A DNA stretch of 64,000 bases from Smallanthus sonchifolius (taxonomy: Eukaryota > Streptophyta > Magnoliopsida > Asterales > Asteraceae). This document shows, one piece after another, positions 10,221-22,140 of this stretch (the stretch's first letter is position 1; every line of letters starts with the position of its first letter). The stretch lies in contig JAKNSE010000037.1 of NCBI GenBank assembly GCA_023525975.1, positions 7,174,501-7,238,500 of the forward strand, in the 5' to 3' direction. Under the pieces are notes generated by a model that had not been told where the DNA came from, searched no databases, and saw nothing but the letters and a program-made list of their open reading frames with translations. The position numbers were made by a program, and so were the translations under genes.

Positions 10221-12204
10221 AATCATGTCACACCCCAACCGAGGACGAATTATACGTCGGGGCGGACGCGGTTGTTCAAAAAACACAAGGTTGACTATTA
10301 AAGTTTAAATATTTCATTAATGACTTTCAAGATTCAATACAAGAATTAAAACAACAAATAACAAGAATACAATATTTATTTAATAAATATGCTAGGTCCA
10401 AAGCATCCTTTGTGATCATAAATAAGTCTCATGCTGTTGTACCTGAAACATGTTGAGTAAACTGTTAACTAAAAATAGTTGGTGAGTTACGAAGGTTTTA
10501 ACAAAATTTTTTGAAAAGTATTACAATTCACTATGTTATGCATTCTATAGTATAAGTGTGAGAACAAACATGTTAAACATTGTGCATATCAATCCTCTAA
10601 CCAAGTTTAGGCATAACCCGAAGGTTACCCTTAAAAGTTTAAAGTTTAAATTTAGTAACAATCACCATGGGCTCCCTCCGAAGGGTTAATCAAACTAGGT
10701 GGATTGGTCAAATATAATAGATCTATCATTGTTATTATAGGCTTGAAAGATATAGGCATAGTTGTACAAGAATTGTATAAGTTTGTACATGTTTCACCCC
10801 AAGTTTGTAAACAAAGTAAAATGAAAAGGGGCTAAGTATACTGACTTGGATTGATGAAAGAGTGTCCGACAAGGGTAAGTGTAGCAAGACTTTGAGGGAG
10901 AATATCCTCACCACGAGCCTAAAAATACAAGTCTAAAGTTCAAGCTTGATCCTATAAGTCTATGGTAAGTATCTAGGATTCTAAGATTAACTAGGGTTCC
11001 AAATGGAAGACAGGAATGATTATGTTTATTAGTTTAAATTGAGGTTTTAAATTTCTACCCAAGACTTGGATATCAAAGTCTAATAAATTTATAGTTTAGA
11101 ATAATTATTAATGAAAATAATTATACAATTATTGATTTCACAACTTAGGTAATAATCATTTGAAGTAGTTTTCTAAGTATAATAATAGTTAAGTCTAAGA
11201 TTAAATAATTATTAAAGATTAACAAATAATTATTTAAAAGATACATAGTCATTAAAAGTTAATAGTAATTACTTAAAGCATAAATAATTACTAAAGTTTA
11301 ATAATAATTATTTAAAAAATAATTAATGGTTAGTAATAATTATTTAAAGAATAAATGATATTAAGGAACTAGTATATAAATATCAAGGATGAATACTTAT
11401 TTAAAAGAATAATTTCTTTATTTAGAATAGTTCAACATACATCATTTAAGTTTATTAAGGTTTTTAAGTATTGACCATTTATTTTACAATTTACCTTATA
11501 AATAACTAAAGTTTATCATAAACATTTAGAAAAGTATATTTATTTTCTCTTGTTTTTAATATTTATAAAAATCAATAAATTTATGTTTATATAAATTATA
11601 AGTTTTATAAAATGTATAAGTTTAAATATTAAATAAATTAAAGTTTCTGTCTTTATTAAGTTTATAAGTTTATAATTGTATACTTATTCTCTCTCTTTTT
11701 TTATTTGAATAAATAAATAAGTCTCAAAAAATAAAAAAAACTATAAATTGCACAAGTTTATAAGTTTACTGATTTTTAATTAATATGAAAGTTTTATAAA
11801 CTTTTCTGAGTTTTATAAAAGTTATATAAGTTTTTTTTGTTTAATTTAAAAGTTTATAAGTTTTAGATTAAGAATTAGGATAAAAGAATTCGTTTAATTT
11901 AGAATTCGAACAATAACCTAAGTTTACTGATTTAGATAAATATTTTCTGTATAAATATAGCTTTTATAAAAGTTTAGAAGCATTTTTATAGTTTTTAAGA
12001 ACTTAAAATTTATTTTAAAGATTAAATATTTACAAGTTTTAACTAAGTTAAATAAATTAAAACAATTCTAGGATACCAAGATGTAAATAAAAATCGTTTT
12101 TAAGTTTATAAAAGTTTGACAGATTTTATAAAAATTATTAGAAATAGTAAATTTGTTTAAAAAGGTTTTTAAAAAACGAAATGGGCAAAACTCGGGCTGA
12201 CCCA

Positions 12205-12257
12205 GATCGAACCCGGGCCACCCGAGTCACACACACATGCATCTAACCACCCGGCTA
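12205..12257 (-). promoter_or_regulatory. tRNA-like A/B-box module in the solo LTR
   Basis: Seen: the reverse strand reads TAGCCGGGTGGTTAG (12257-12243), then GGGTTCGATC (12214-12205), fitting A- and B-box patterns. A second B-box-like GAGTTCGACCCC is at 12815-12804. The position is broadly comparable to the modules in the two other LTR copies. Function is inference only. Confidence 0.4.
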
Positions 12258-13167
12258 CGGACCTCGCTGGTTATAAACGGAAAAAAAGAAATTTAAAAAC
12301 ACAAGCTTTAAACGCCACCAATCTCCGGATGAACCCTAGGCTTGAAATCCGTCAAATACGAATCGAATATCCCTCTGTCATTGCAATTTGATAGAGGGCT
12401 TTTGATCCTTGTATGGAAACAAAGAAAATGAGCATTTGAATTACCTGTTTTGATATCGGATTGCGGATGAACGAGTTCAAGCTTCAGAGACGGCGGTCCA
12501 AGAGTTCGATCGAGGAATGTAGGTGACGAACGACTGAATTAAGAGTTTAGGGAGTTAAGGTGATGTGTCGTTGAGGTTTGGCAACTGGATTTTATACCCA
12601 ATTCCAGAGTTAATTGCTCGTATGGTTGGGGAGTTAACGGATGAGTACAACGGATTCAAATTCAAATCCCGCGGCCGAAAGAATTGAATTCGAGTATTAA
12701 AGATCCTTGGGTTTGGGTCGCATGCGCTAGTCGGAGCTTGAGGAGTAATCAATTCGGTCGTTACGTGTTTTTTTTGATAAATTAGAGGTGAACCGGTGCA
12801 GACGGGGGTCGAACTCGCGACCGGTTTGAATGCTGGGAGTTTGGTTTAATTACAGATTCAGTCCCTGTAGTTTTGAAGCTTTGTTATTTTATGTTTGAAC
12901 TTGGTTTTAAGTTAAAAATAAGTTTCAATAATGTCCGTTTTAGTCCCTAAGTCTTATAAACAATTTTATGTTTCATTTTTATAAACTTTCAGTAAGTCTT
13001 TATAAGTTTTATATCCTTTATTATTTTATAACCTTATAAAATAAAATCTATGCTTTATAGTTTACAAGTTTGAGTATTAGAAAATAAGTTTATGATTTAT
13101 TTTATTTATATAATTATAAACTTATAAAGTTTTAAGATTTTAATATATTTTTGTTTATCGAATATAT

Positions 13168-13225
13168 ACATATATATATATACTTTCAACTAAATCTTAT
13201 ATATATATATATGTGTGTGTATATG
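13168..13225. repeat. TA/TG microsatellite in the solo LTR
   Basis: Two short (TA)n runs and a (TG)n run separated by about 20 bp. Confidence 0.8.
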
Positions 13226-13381
13226 TCATAAGCATAGTTGTTTTCTTAAATACATATATCCAATAAGTTAATATTTATCTTTTAAGAAAAATAAATTTTT
13301 AATAGGTTTTCAGATTTTAAGTTTGAAATACGTGCAAGGATTTGAAAAAGGTAGATCGGAAACCTTGGATATTACAAATCA

Positions 13382-14952
13382 ACCTATTATTTTAAAAAAA
13401 AATACAATTTTTGTTTTTAAATTATCTAAATCTTTATAGTTAATTTTAAAAATATTTTGTTTTTTCTTATAACTTGTAAAATAAGAAATTTTACAAAACT
13501 TAATATTTAATTTAAATAATATTTAGTTATAAAAATATAAATAGTAGATTTAAATCTTAATTTTAAGTATTATAAATAAAATAATATTTAATGTAGTTAA
13601 TTAAATAAACTGATGTGCATTAAATAATTATAATTACTGAGTGTTGGGTTTTAATTGTAGGGTTATATGGTAATTGGACACGTTTTATGTATTGATAAGA
13701 TGTACCTTATGCATAACAATTTGTGTTAGATGTCTTAATTTTTTTGGTAAATTACAAACATGTCCTTCTAATATGTTTATATAGTAGTATATATAAATTT
13801 GTGTTACCGTTCATTTCATCATTTTTGTATTATATTGCCCCTAAGCCTTAACTGTATGAAGGTCGACAATACATTACTTTTCGTCCCTTTATTGCCCTTA
13901 TCGTTCATACGTCCATAAACTGCCAATATTCATCGACTGCTATGGCACACCGACCCTAGAGCAGTCGGATATTCGTGGCTTGAACATGGCTGTAATCCCT
14001 GAAATCACGTTTCAAATAACAACTTTAAATCAACCTTAGACGCGTTTTAACACCCTATAAATATCAATTGCTTGCCCCAAACCAAATGAGAAATTTTCCT
14101 TTTGGTTCCCCCTTGTCGCGATTAACCAAGAGACGAACGAGGGCATCTTTGTTTATGTCGTTTGTTTTCGAAAATCTAGACCCGGCTTCCGCGTCGTTTA
14201 TTTCATACGCAAAGGGTCCTATTCGGTTATCGTTTATCGTCACTAAGGTACAGACCTCCAAACAACTTATGTGTATGGTTTTGGGTTTCCTCTCTCCCTT
14301 GATTGGGAATCTAAATCGTTTTGATATGCTACATGCTAATTGTTAAATTTAGATATTATTAGTTATATAAATATTGAAAATGACGCATCGAAACTACTGA
14401 AGTATTGAATATGATGATTCGAACGCACCGAACTACTGAATATATTATGTGACTCATAGAATGTGACTTATACAACATGTATAAATATTGTTTGATCATA
14501 TACATATAGATATATTGTTAAGTTTTGTTTATTGTATACTTGTTGTCCCATAAGTAAAGTCAAGTTTACCCAGACGTATATTCTTCCTATTATGTACGTT
14601 AGGTTGTAAGGCTAATTGGGAAGACTTTAAGAGGGCTCGAGAGAGTAAAGATGAAGAGTTTTCATTAATCAAATTTAAATGCATTGTACTTTATTTATTG
14701 TAACTTTTTCATTAAAAGGACGATGTATTGAATTTTGTTTACCGTATAAGTGACACGTTACGTCCACTGTTCATTAAAAGGACGATGTTAGCCCCGGTTG
14801 TATTGGGGTGTTACATCCACTGTTTTATGACTACTCAATCCAAGAGTTTCCTCAAGGATACCGATTTCAAGTTTATATGTCTTTCTTTTTTCTTTTCTTT
14901 TCTAATTTATGTTGTAAATTTTATAATAGGAAATATTTATATTGGAATAAGA
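13382..14952. other. Unassigned intergenic DNA
   Basis: AT-rich, with a more balanced block at 13900-14350 that holds overlapping short frames on both strands (about 65 and 92 codons). None shows a recognisable family motif. ACGATGTTAGCC-like phrases near 14700-14800 occur twice (TTCATTAAAAGGACGATGT at 14709 and 14770). Nothing supports a gene. Confidence 0.3.
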
Positions 14953-15524
14953 TTAGGGTGAAAGGGGTGGGATATCCGGGTTGGGAATGGGTTGGCCAAG
15001 TAGCCCGGGGGTGGCCGAGTAGCCCGGGGTATACCGCCCCCTTCAAATCGAGTAGGCCGAGTAGCCAAAATCGGGTAGAGGAATCGAGTAATTTTACTCG
15101 TACATGGGGGAGAGAGGGATAGCCGTTGGGCTGGGGGGGGGGGGTTGGGCGTTTAAAAAAAAGCTAATTTTTCCTATATATACGCATATTCTACAAACAT
15201 AATTTTCATCTCATTTATATATTATAAAACTCCAATTTTTTTTAACAAAATGTAATCTAAAATATGTTTAATTTATCGGGTTTTTTTTTTAATTTGTAAC
15301 TTTTTTTTTGTATTTTGTTATTTTTAGTTATCTTATGTATTTTTAATTAATAAAAAATATGTTTTTTATTTAAATGTTTGTTTTTTTTAAATGTTGGTGA
15401 GTAAAATGAGTAGGGTGTTTCCAACAAAATTTGAGTAAAATAAGTAGTTTTGAGGTGGTAGAATTCTATTGGGCAGTTTTGGTGAGTAAATGAGTAAGTG
15501 GGCAAGGTGCCCTCTTCACCCTTA
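14953..15524. mobile_element. PIF/Harbinger-type (Tourist-like) MITE, 14956-15521
   Basis: Seen: ends GGGTGAAAGGGG and, in reverse, GGGTGAAGAGGG; TTA on both sides (14953-14955 and 15522-15524). 566 bp, no transposase. The interior holds a GTAGCCCGGGG tandem phrase (about 15000-15035), a G12 run near 15135 and a long AT-rich middle. Known: TTA/TAA duplications with G-rich ends are the PIF/Harbinger signature. The two short frames in it are not supported as genes. Confidence 0.75.
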
Positions 15525-15547
15525 TCGTTTATGTTTTTATGTGTAAA

Positions 15548-15582
15548 CTAGGACTCTGACCCGCCGCGCGTTGCGGCGGCGT
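15548..15582 (-). mobile_element. Helitron 3' terminus with GC hairpin
   Basis: Seen: CTAG at 15548-15551 with A before and, on the plus strand, GCCGCGCGTTGCGGC (about 15562-15576) just inside, forming a strong stem-loop on the minus strand ahead of CTAG-T. The matching 5' end is not identified. Confidence 0.6.
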
Positions 15583-16380
15583 CGAAACGTAATGTATCGT
15601 GAATTCACACGCAACGTCATGGGAAACGGACATTAAATGCTTGAGGCGGTAACAAAAGAAACGTATTTAGACACATAAGAAAAACATTAATGTTATGGCT
15701 ATTCATTTAACCAAGGGAAAAAATGTGAAAAAACAAAAAAAAAATTGACTTTGACACCAACGTACTCAAATACATAAAAATAAAGTACGAATTTGAGGCG
15801 TATAGGTTTTGAGAGATCAAACCATAGATATAAAAGTTTATTAGAAAAAAAAAGTCAGAAAGAAAAAAAAATGGTGTTTGCAAGTTTAGAATCAAAGATC
15901 TAAATCATTTGAAAGATACTATACAACACAATAGACCACTGGACCAACACCAATATTTGTTTAATATTTAGAATAAGAAATATAAAACAGTTAAGAAAAA
16001 TGTTAAAAAGGAGAGAAAAGAAAAAAGAAAAAAATTGGCCTTGCAAGGATAACCAGCGACCTAGACCGGTTTTAAGTGACTGTTGAATAACTAAGCCCAC
16101 TGAACCAGCACAACCATTTGTTTAATAGTTGGAAAATGAAGTGTAAAATAATTAAAAAGGTGAGTTGGTGGTCAACTCCCATTGGCCACCGAACTTTTTA
16201 AGTTAGTTAGTAATGTAACTTAATGAAACCATGACAAAAATTTCAAAGAAATATAATAGAAAGTTAGGTTCACAGTGAAATGAATATTTATAATTTAATA
16301 ATATATTATAAATATCTTGACATATTTTGATTGACATAATTTAATAATATATTATAAATATCTTTTTTATGAAATACACA
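15583..16380. other. Helitron-like interior without genes
   Basis: Contains a phrase around TTTGAGGCGTATAGGTTTTG (about 15792) that recurs at about 19998-20020, suggesting the same non-autonomous family. Poly-A/T runs create two short minus-strand frames that I do not regard as genes. Confidence 0.3.
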
Positions 16381-16600
16381 TCTATCTTTTAATAATAATA
16401 TATTTTTAATTTTTTTTAAATATTTATATTAATAAGTATCTTGACATATTTTGATGAATATATATATTAACAGGTTATATTGTATTCCACATGTTTATTC
16501 AACTCGTGTAAAAGATGAGTTTTGTAAAATACATTTTTTATTACTTAATATATAATATTATATCTATTCAACATATATAATACACGAGATTTTAACCTAG
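16381..16600 (+). mobile_element. Possible small Helitron (220 bp)
   Basis: Seen: A then TCTATCTTTTAATAATAATA from 16381, and an end of ACACGAGATTTTAAC, CTAG (16597-16600), then T. The stem-loop is weak and a second decayed loop-like phrase sits at ~16500. Tentative because AT-rich DNA can give such ends by chance. Confidence 0.4.
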
Positions 16601-16663
16601 TTTACAATATATATATATAACTTATATATATTTTAGTTAAGAAAAAATAACTTGAAAAAATCA

Positions 16664-17480
16664 ATTCACTCGTGTATCTTCTTTTCATTGGTTTTAAGAA
16701 TTAATTTATTCAAAGCTCCTTTTTTGATTTTGTGAAGAGTTTAAACGAAGCTAATGAGGTGAATGGGAGAATGTATTTCTAAATAGCAAACATATTTGCT
16801 TGAAATTAACAATCGATCAAAATTCGTACTTACCAAAATTAATTGATTAAAAAAATCACTACCAAATACTAATAAAAAGAAACACAATTCAAATTAATTT
16901 TTTTTACAATCGATCAAAATTTGATAGGTAGCGATGGAAATAAAATATCAACTTCGTTTTTTAAAAAAATACACATCTTCTAAAATCTACTCCTAATATA
17001 CACAAAATATTAACCAAAGTTATTTAAATTAGTTTAGCTTTATTGTTAACAAAAATATTTATATTATTTCATCCGTCCTAAAATTACTTTTCAAAAACAT
17101 AACTTGAAATATATATAATTTAAAATACCTTGAACATCTTAATTCAATCGTGTATCTTTGTTTTTTATTGGTAATTTTAAGAATTAATTTATGATTTTGT
17201 GAAAAGGAAGCTAATGAGGTAAATGGGATATTGTATTTCTAAATAGCAAATATATTGGCTTGAAGTCAAACATATATTGCCTTTCAAAAAAAAAATAAAA
17301 AATAGCAAACATATTGGCTTGAAGTCAAACACCATATCAAAATTCCACCTCGTACTTAACAAAATTAATTGATTAAAATCTACTCCTATTAAAAAACATA
17401 TCAACGGGTTAATATTCACTAAAAATAATCGAATGAGCCAACTAACTTTTATAATAAAATCGTGATATATAAAAAACAAT
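16664..17480 (+). repeat. Duplicated upstream region of the TPD1-like gene
   Basis: Seen: two related blocks, about 16664-16860 and 17125-17370, share GAAGCTAATGAGGT, TATTTCTAAATAGCAAA and CAAAATTAATTGATTAAA. Further relatives lie at 62300-62530. The stretch 16983-17115 (AAATCTACTCC ... CATAACTTGAAATATATAT) matches 63335-63470. Inferred: a local duplication plus a distant copy at the right end of the window. Confidence 0.7.
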
Positions 17481-17520
17481 TAAACATAAAAATACGAGTT
17501 AATTATATGTGAATCTCTTC

Positions 17521-17528
17521 TATAAATA
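17521..17528 (+). promoter_or_regulatory. TATA box of the TPD1-like gene
   Basis: TATAAATA (in a CTATAAATAGAC context) lies 93 bp before the candidate ATG at 17621, a normal distance for a plant promoter. The transcription start would be near 17550. Confidence 0.6.
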
Positions 17529-17620
17529 GACTCATCTTTCTCCTTATATATATAATACATGCATTGGCATTCTAAAGTAACCAATTAACAAGCATAACTC
17601 CCAAGAGAAGAGTCACAATC

Positions 17621-18242
17621 ATGAATTATGTTCTTGTGCTTATGACGTTCATTATTGTTCTTTTTCATATTCAGTTTCTACCAGATAATTAATTAATTAA
17701 CATCATTAATTATAGTTAACATGCAATATTTCATGACATTAATATATGTTTACTCAACATGTAGCAGCATCATCTACATCGGACATGCATTTGCATGGGA
17801 AAGATTACAACAATAATATTACTGCAACAACTTCTGCTGTGAAACCACAAGAGCTTCATAAAGGTATAGTTTTCAAATTTTGTTACACATGCATGGAGAA
17901 ATAAGTAACTAACAAAATTGAATCAAATTGCATGCAGGGCCATCTTGTACATCGAGAGACTTGAGCATTGGACAAACGACACAGTCACAACATGGGATAC
18001 CAGTATACACAGTCCAAATAGTCAATACTTGTCTATCAAACTGTGGACTTTCAAATATCCATTTTCACTGTGGTGCCTTTGCCTCAGCAAGATTAGTCAA
18101 CCCAAGAGTCTTCAAGAGACTTTCTTATGATGATTGTTTGGTCAACAATGGTCAACCATTGAAACCTGGTCAAGCAATCATCTTTTCATACTCAAATACT
18201 TTCAAGTACCCAATCTCTTTCAAATATGCCACATTCTGCTAG
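17621..18242 (+). CDS. TPD1/MAC1-like secreted cysteine-rich protein (three exons)
   Basis: Seen: exon 3 (17938-18242, ending TAG) has six cysteines in the family order: GPSC, NTCLSNC, FHCG, YDDC and a terminal FC. It also has GIPVYTVQIVN, SARLVNPRVF and YSNTFKYPIS. Exon 2 ends at 17863 (AAAG/GTATAG); a 74-bp intron ends in GCATGCAG at 17937, and the phase joins correctly. Exon 2 starts near 17765 or 17768 after a CAG/TAG acceptor and gives a short low-complexity linker. A likely signal-peptide exon starts at ATG 17621 (hydrophobic MNYVLVLMTFIIVLF). Odd: no GT donor in the phase needed to join exon 1 to exon 2 before the stop at 17690; an in-frame ATG at 17746 could instead start exon 2 but would give no signal peptide. 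Known: TPD1 is a secreted ligand of the EMS1/EXS receptor kinase that specifies anther tapetum; homologues act elsewhere too. Inferred: a TPD1-like paralogue, intact in its mature domain, first exon uncertain. Confidence 0.85.
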
Positions 18243-19495
18243 GCCTAAGAAATACGTTACTTTTTTTCATTATTATTAACTTAATTGGTTAGAGCTCGAT
18301 AAACATTATTATTTTATTATGAATTGTAATCTCTCAGAGATCCCACGGTCTTTCGGTTATTAATATTATTCGTTTTTTATTATCTATTTGAATTCCATCA
18401 CCTACATTTGGCATCCATGTTTTTAATTTACATATGCGTACTGGTCTTTAATATTAGTATTGTTCTTTAGAAACCTCACATACAAGATGCGATTTTTAAT
18501 TTGATTATGAGATTTTTAATTTGATTTGTAGCAAGAAAATTAAAAATTTAGTTATGTCAATTTTCAGAAAAGAAATAGAGAAACCCACAAAACGTACTAG
18601 CCAATTTATGTATAGACTACACATCTTTTAATTAATTTAAAGGGAAAATATTTTCAATTTTAAAGTTTTTTTTTTGTTTAGGGAAAATCTCTAATTGAGT
18701 GGTTATTCATTAGATTTTCAGAATTTCTGTTTAGAACAGGGTCAATACGCAATAAATGTAATAGTATACACAATAATAAATCGGCCAAATTTAATCAAAA
18801 TACGTATCTATTGTTAAAACTATATAATTTTGGACAATGAGTAAACATATATCAATGTATCTAAGGAAATAGAAATGCAATTTGTATGTATATATGAGAA
18901 CCCTAGGATGCTTGACTAAAAAGTATATATATTTTTTTTGTATTTCAAAAGGAACATAAACCCTAAGAGAATTAGAGAAGATAGTTAAGAAAACTTATTA
19001 AATAAAACGAGTTACTGAGGAGAGAAAAAGTAGCAAATAGTAAAATTCATTAAAGGTGCTAAGACACTTGATAAACTTTAGAGAGCTTGAGAGAAAAAGA
19101 AAAAATGTTTAAAGAATACTTGATGTATGATAGGTCTACAATCGATATACAATGCAAGTTATATTCGTCATAAAGACATCAACCCTAACATGGGTATACT
19201 TAATACTATATGTATCTCAAACTTCAACCGTGTAACTCTTTTTATCTTAAAGGATCAAATGGGTTAACAAGTCAAAAGGGGTTGACGGTTTGTGATTAAG
19301 TTGTAAACGTGTGACAAATGAGTTGGCGGTTTGTAATTAAATTGTTTAGTTTATCCATGGACCTAACTCAAACTTTTTAAAAGTTTTATTAGTTTAAATA
19401 CTAGTATAGTTTTTGAACAACTTGTTTTGGTACCAATTATGAAAACATGAGAGTTAGGTTGAATGGATTTCTTAAAAGTTTTATCATAATGTAAC
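18243..19495. other. Downstream flank of the TPD1-like gene
   Basis: AT-rich DNA with no further exon recognised. The first ~120 bp after the stop probably hold the 3' UTR, with AATAAT-like signals but no clean AATAAA. The phrase TTGACGGTTTGTGATTAA near 19282 recurs in weaker form near 19325. Confidence 0.35.
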
Positions 19496-19861
19496 TTGAA
19501 TCCTCACCACTTGGGAGGGACAGCATCAAACACCTTGGTGCCATTGAGTTGCATGCCCTTTGGTGGTTGTTTGGTAGTTAGTTGATTGATTTAGTTGATT
19601 TTGTTTATGACCTGCAAACTATCAAAGTATATACTATCAAAGTATTTAAAAGTTCTTTATAAATACTACAAAAGTTATATAGTTTCACTGACTTCTTCTC
19701 TTCTTCTAGACAATCATTCTTTTACGAATTTATAAAAAATCTCAACCCACCTCCAACAAACATGAATCCTTTCAACCCATTCTACCAAAACCGTCCATTA
19801 AACCAAAACCCGTTCAACCCAAACGACCCCAACCACAACCTTTTTTGATACTACCCAATGT

Positions 19862-20530
19862 TAAGTACACAGAAGAAACGTGGTTAAGTACACAGAAGAA
19901 ACGTATAAAATTACTATGACTCGGTTGTGTCGGTCTTATTTTTCACTGTACGATCACATTACCGTCAGTCGATCTAAAAGGCGCCAAGAAATGTATAAAT
20001 TTGAGGCGGTTCGGTTTTGGAGATCGAACCACACTAACGTACTTCAGTACGTAAAAGAAACGTATGAATTTGAGATGATTCAGTTTTGAAGATTAAACCA
20101 TAGATAGAAAAATGTATTACGCTTCTCACATTATGCCTAATAGTTTTAAAAAAATTAATCAAAAAAAAAATAATAGTTATGATGAGGATTAAAAAGTCAA
20201 AAATTCAAATTAAAAAAAATGACTAAATAAATCATGGAATTAAGTTTCAAATTCATAAATATTTGGTCCAATTAATTGGGCTATTAAATATCACAAAGAA
20301 AGACCATTTGAGCAAGGAGGGAATTACATAGTGAGAATTAAATATAGTTCAAAGGGGGCAGAAAAAAATTGGTCGTGGAAGGATTCGTATCCAAGACCAC
20401 AAGTTCCTTATGTACCCATCTAAGCCACCTAACGTAGGCCATTGTTTGATCAGTTCTTGCGAAATTAAACATATAACATAAAGTTTGTATTGTTGGTTTC
20501 TTTTTTTTTACTGGGCACCGACACTCTATT
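19862..20530. other. Repeat-derived insertion inside the ORF1 remnant
   Basis: Begins with a near-perfect duplication (TTAAGTACACAGAAGAAACG at 19861 and 19885). It contains phrases shared with 15790 (TTTGAGGCGGTTCGGTTTTG) and, in reverse at 20375-20440, an A/B-box-like tRNA phrase (TTAGGTGGCTTAGATGG ... GGATACGAATCC). Likely a non-autonomous Helitron or SINE-like relic. Boundaries not defined. Confidence 0.35.
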
Positions 20531-20535
20531 TTAAA

Positions 20536-21045
20536 TAGAGTTAACTTTACACAATAGTAATCAAGTTTCTCAAGTGTTTTATTTAAATAGCTCAAAGTTT
20601 TTTTGTCCCTTTAAAGTCACTCAACTTTCGGTAGGTGTTCCAATCTTATGTAATATTTTTATAAATGTTTAAATTTTTGAAAATTGAATGAGATATATGA
20701 AACATATATGAATCTTGTTTACTATTTAGCAATTTATTTTTTCTAATTTGATTTAAATATAACAATTTTGAAACTTGTTAATTATTTGATGAACTTTTAT
20801 TTCTTCATTGTTACCTCATATTTTAAGTTAACTAAATAAAAAAATTCACTTAATGGTAACTAATATTCATATATATTTCATTAGACTCATTCAATTTAAA
20901 AAAAAATTAAACATTTATAAAAATATTACATAGGATTGGAACACTTAGTGAAAGTTGAGTGACGTTAAATGGACAAAAAAACTTTGAGGTCTTTAAATGG
21001 AACACTTGAAAAAGTTGGTTACAATTAGGTGAAATTTTAGATGAA
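20536..21045. mobile_element. Foldback (Mutator-like) MITE, ~510 bp
   Basis: Seen: long inverted arms. GCTCAAAGTTTTTTTGTCCC at 20591 matches the reverse of the segment around 20970-20990, and the pairing extends through GTAATATTTTTATAAATGTT on both sides. No coding capacity. Arm length suggests a Mutator-like element, but no clear target duplication was found. Confidence 0.65.
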
Positions 21046-21797
21046 AACTTTCATAATACAATGGGTTGGGAGAATATTGTACCCTTGACATGATATCGTC
21101 CTAATGGAGGGACATTCGTTTAAAAGTTAGGAAATTTTAGCAAGATCTACCAAAACAATAAGAAAAACAAATGTAGTGGACAAACCGACATGGATTTTTT
21201 TAATATTTGTGTGAGGAATATAAAACTGACATGGGTTCGGCGTTTACCCTTGTTAAATGTTCGAATATTATAAAAACTAGTATGGCGAACGTTCCATTGA
21301 TGGGACAATCACCAAAGCAGTCTAAAACGTCATCATCCAACGAATATACTAGTCACCCTTCTTCAGATGCCGGTTCCCAATTTAAGGAAATAAACCCCAA
21401 CGACACCGATGATGAGTTTGAAGCTGAAGAAAGATCAGGAATTGATTCGACCGTCCGGTAGAAACAACAAAGGGAAATGGGCAACATCTTCTTTTAAAGA
21501 GCCCGACTACAAATAAGCTTTCTATACAATGTCAGAGAGGATTCACGAGTTTAATGAGCTAACAAAAACAAAGATCTAGTTAAAAAAAGGAAAACAATAA
21601 AACTCCGGTATGAGACTACTTTGTACTAATATCGATCATTTGACCGGACGTTTAAATAACTTAAGATAACGTTTAAAACAAAACAAGTTGGTTTATAAAT
21701 AGGTTAGTAATTAGTGCTCAACCTGATGGTTGTTCCTGTAATATAAAGCCAAGGGGCGGGGGTTCAAGGTCGACACCCTCAGTTTTTAAAAGCTTTC

Positions 21798-22125
21798 TGA
21801 TGCAGGAGTATCCGACCTGATAAACTGAACCAGACCCGTAGACGACCCATATGGAAGATAATGGAAAGTGGCTATTTATTTGGAAGATATCAAGACCATA
21901 TCTTTAATAATATTTTATTTTTATTTCCATTTACATCTTTTTGTTGTTTAGTATAAGTAGGACGTCTAGGATTTATTATGTTTTATACTTTGTTTTCATA
22001 AGAAGATTGTAATCGAGACCTTTAGGGCTTGAAATAGCCGACTTGGCTGCAACCTTCAGGTTCAAGGCCGTTGAATAAAACATATGTTACTGAGCCATTT
22101 GAGTATTACCGTGGATTCGGTATCA
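21798..22125 (+). repeat. 5' LTR of the small LTR element (328 bp)
   Basis: TGATGC...GGTATCA, near-identical to 28345-28671. A TTGAATAAAACATATG signal near the end may serve polyadenylation. Confidence 0.9.
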
Positions 22126-22127
22126 TT

Positions 22128-22140
22128 TGGTATCAGAGCC
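22128..22140 (+). other. Primer binding site, initiator-Met tRNA
   Basis: TGGTATCAGAGCC, two bases after the 5' LTR; this is the standard complement of the 3' end of plant initiator methionine tRNA. Confidence 0.85.

Larger units (their letters stand above)
10221..13381 (-). mobile_element. Solo LTR (10226-13376) with 5-bp target duplication
   Basis: Seen: on the minus strand it begins TGTAATATCC (13376) and ends GGGGTGTGACA (10226), 3,151 bp. AATCA flanks it on both sides (10221-10225 and 13377-13381). There is no internal domain. The sequence is related throughout to the LTR at 49142-52205 and to 1-2042, with a conserved block at about 10640-10740. Known: intra-element LTR recombination leaves a single LTR with an intact duplication. 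Short frames, e.g. minus 12752-12555, are LTR sequence and not a gene. Confidence 0.92.
19762..21480 (+). pseudogene. PIF/Harbinger ORF1 (trihelix/Myb-like) remnant, split by insertions
   Basis: Seen: an N-terminal piece at 19762-19848 encodes MNPFNPFYQNRP, then an Asn/Pro-rich tract and a stop. A C-terminal piece at about 21140-21461 encodes FSKIYQNNKKNK and CSGQTDMDFFNIC, then after a frameshift YKTDMGSAFTLVKC, KTSSSNEYTSHPSSDA and an acidic tail. Known: plant PIF/Harbinger elements carry a second ORF with a Myb/trihelix fold, often mis-annotated as a NAM-associated or GST-like protein, with N/P-rich start, GQTD...F.LV.C.NI. block and Ser-rich tail. Inferred: one ancestral ORF1 whose middle was replaced or split by the repeats at 19862-21045. 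The DDE transposase is not visible. The GC-richer flank at 19500-19570 may be its 5' region. Confidence 0.6.

Noticed and set aside
12555..12752. 65-codon minus frame
   Set aside because: Internal to the solo LTR and absent from the related LTR copies.
14064..14346. Overlapping 65- and 92-codon frames on opposite strands
   Set aside because: No recognisable motif, no promoter or splice context; could be a relic but cannot be assigned.
21207..21461. Independent 84-codon gene
   Set aside because: It is the C-terminal part of a PIF/Harbinger ORF1 remnant, in a different frame from its upstream part.
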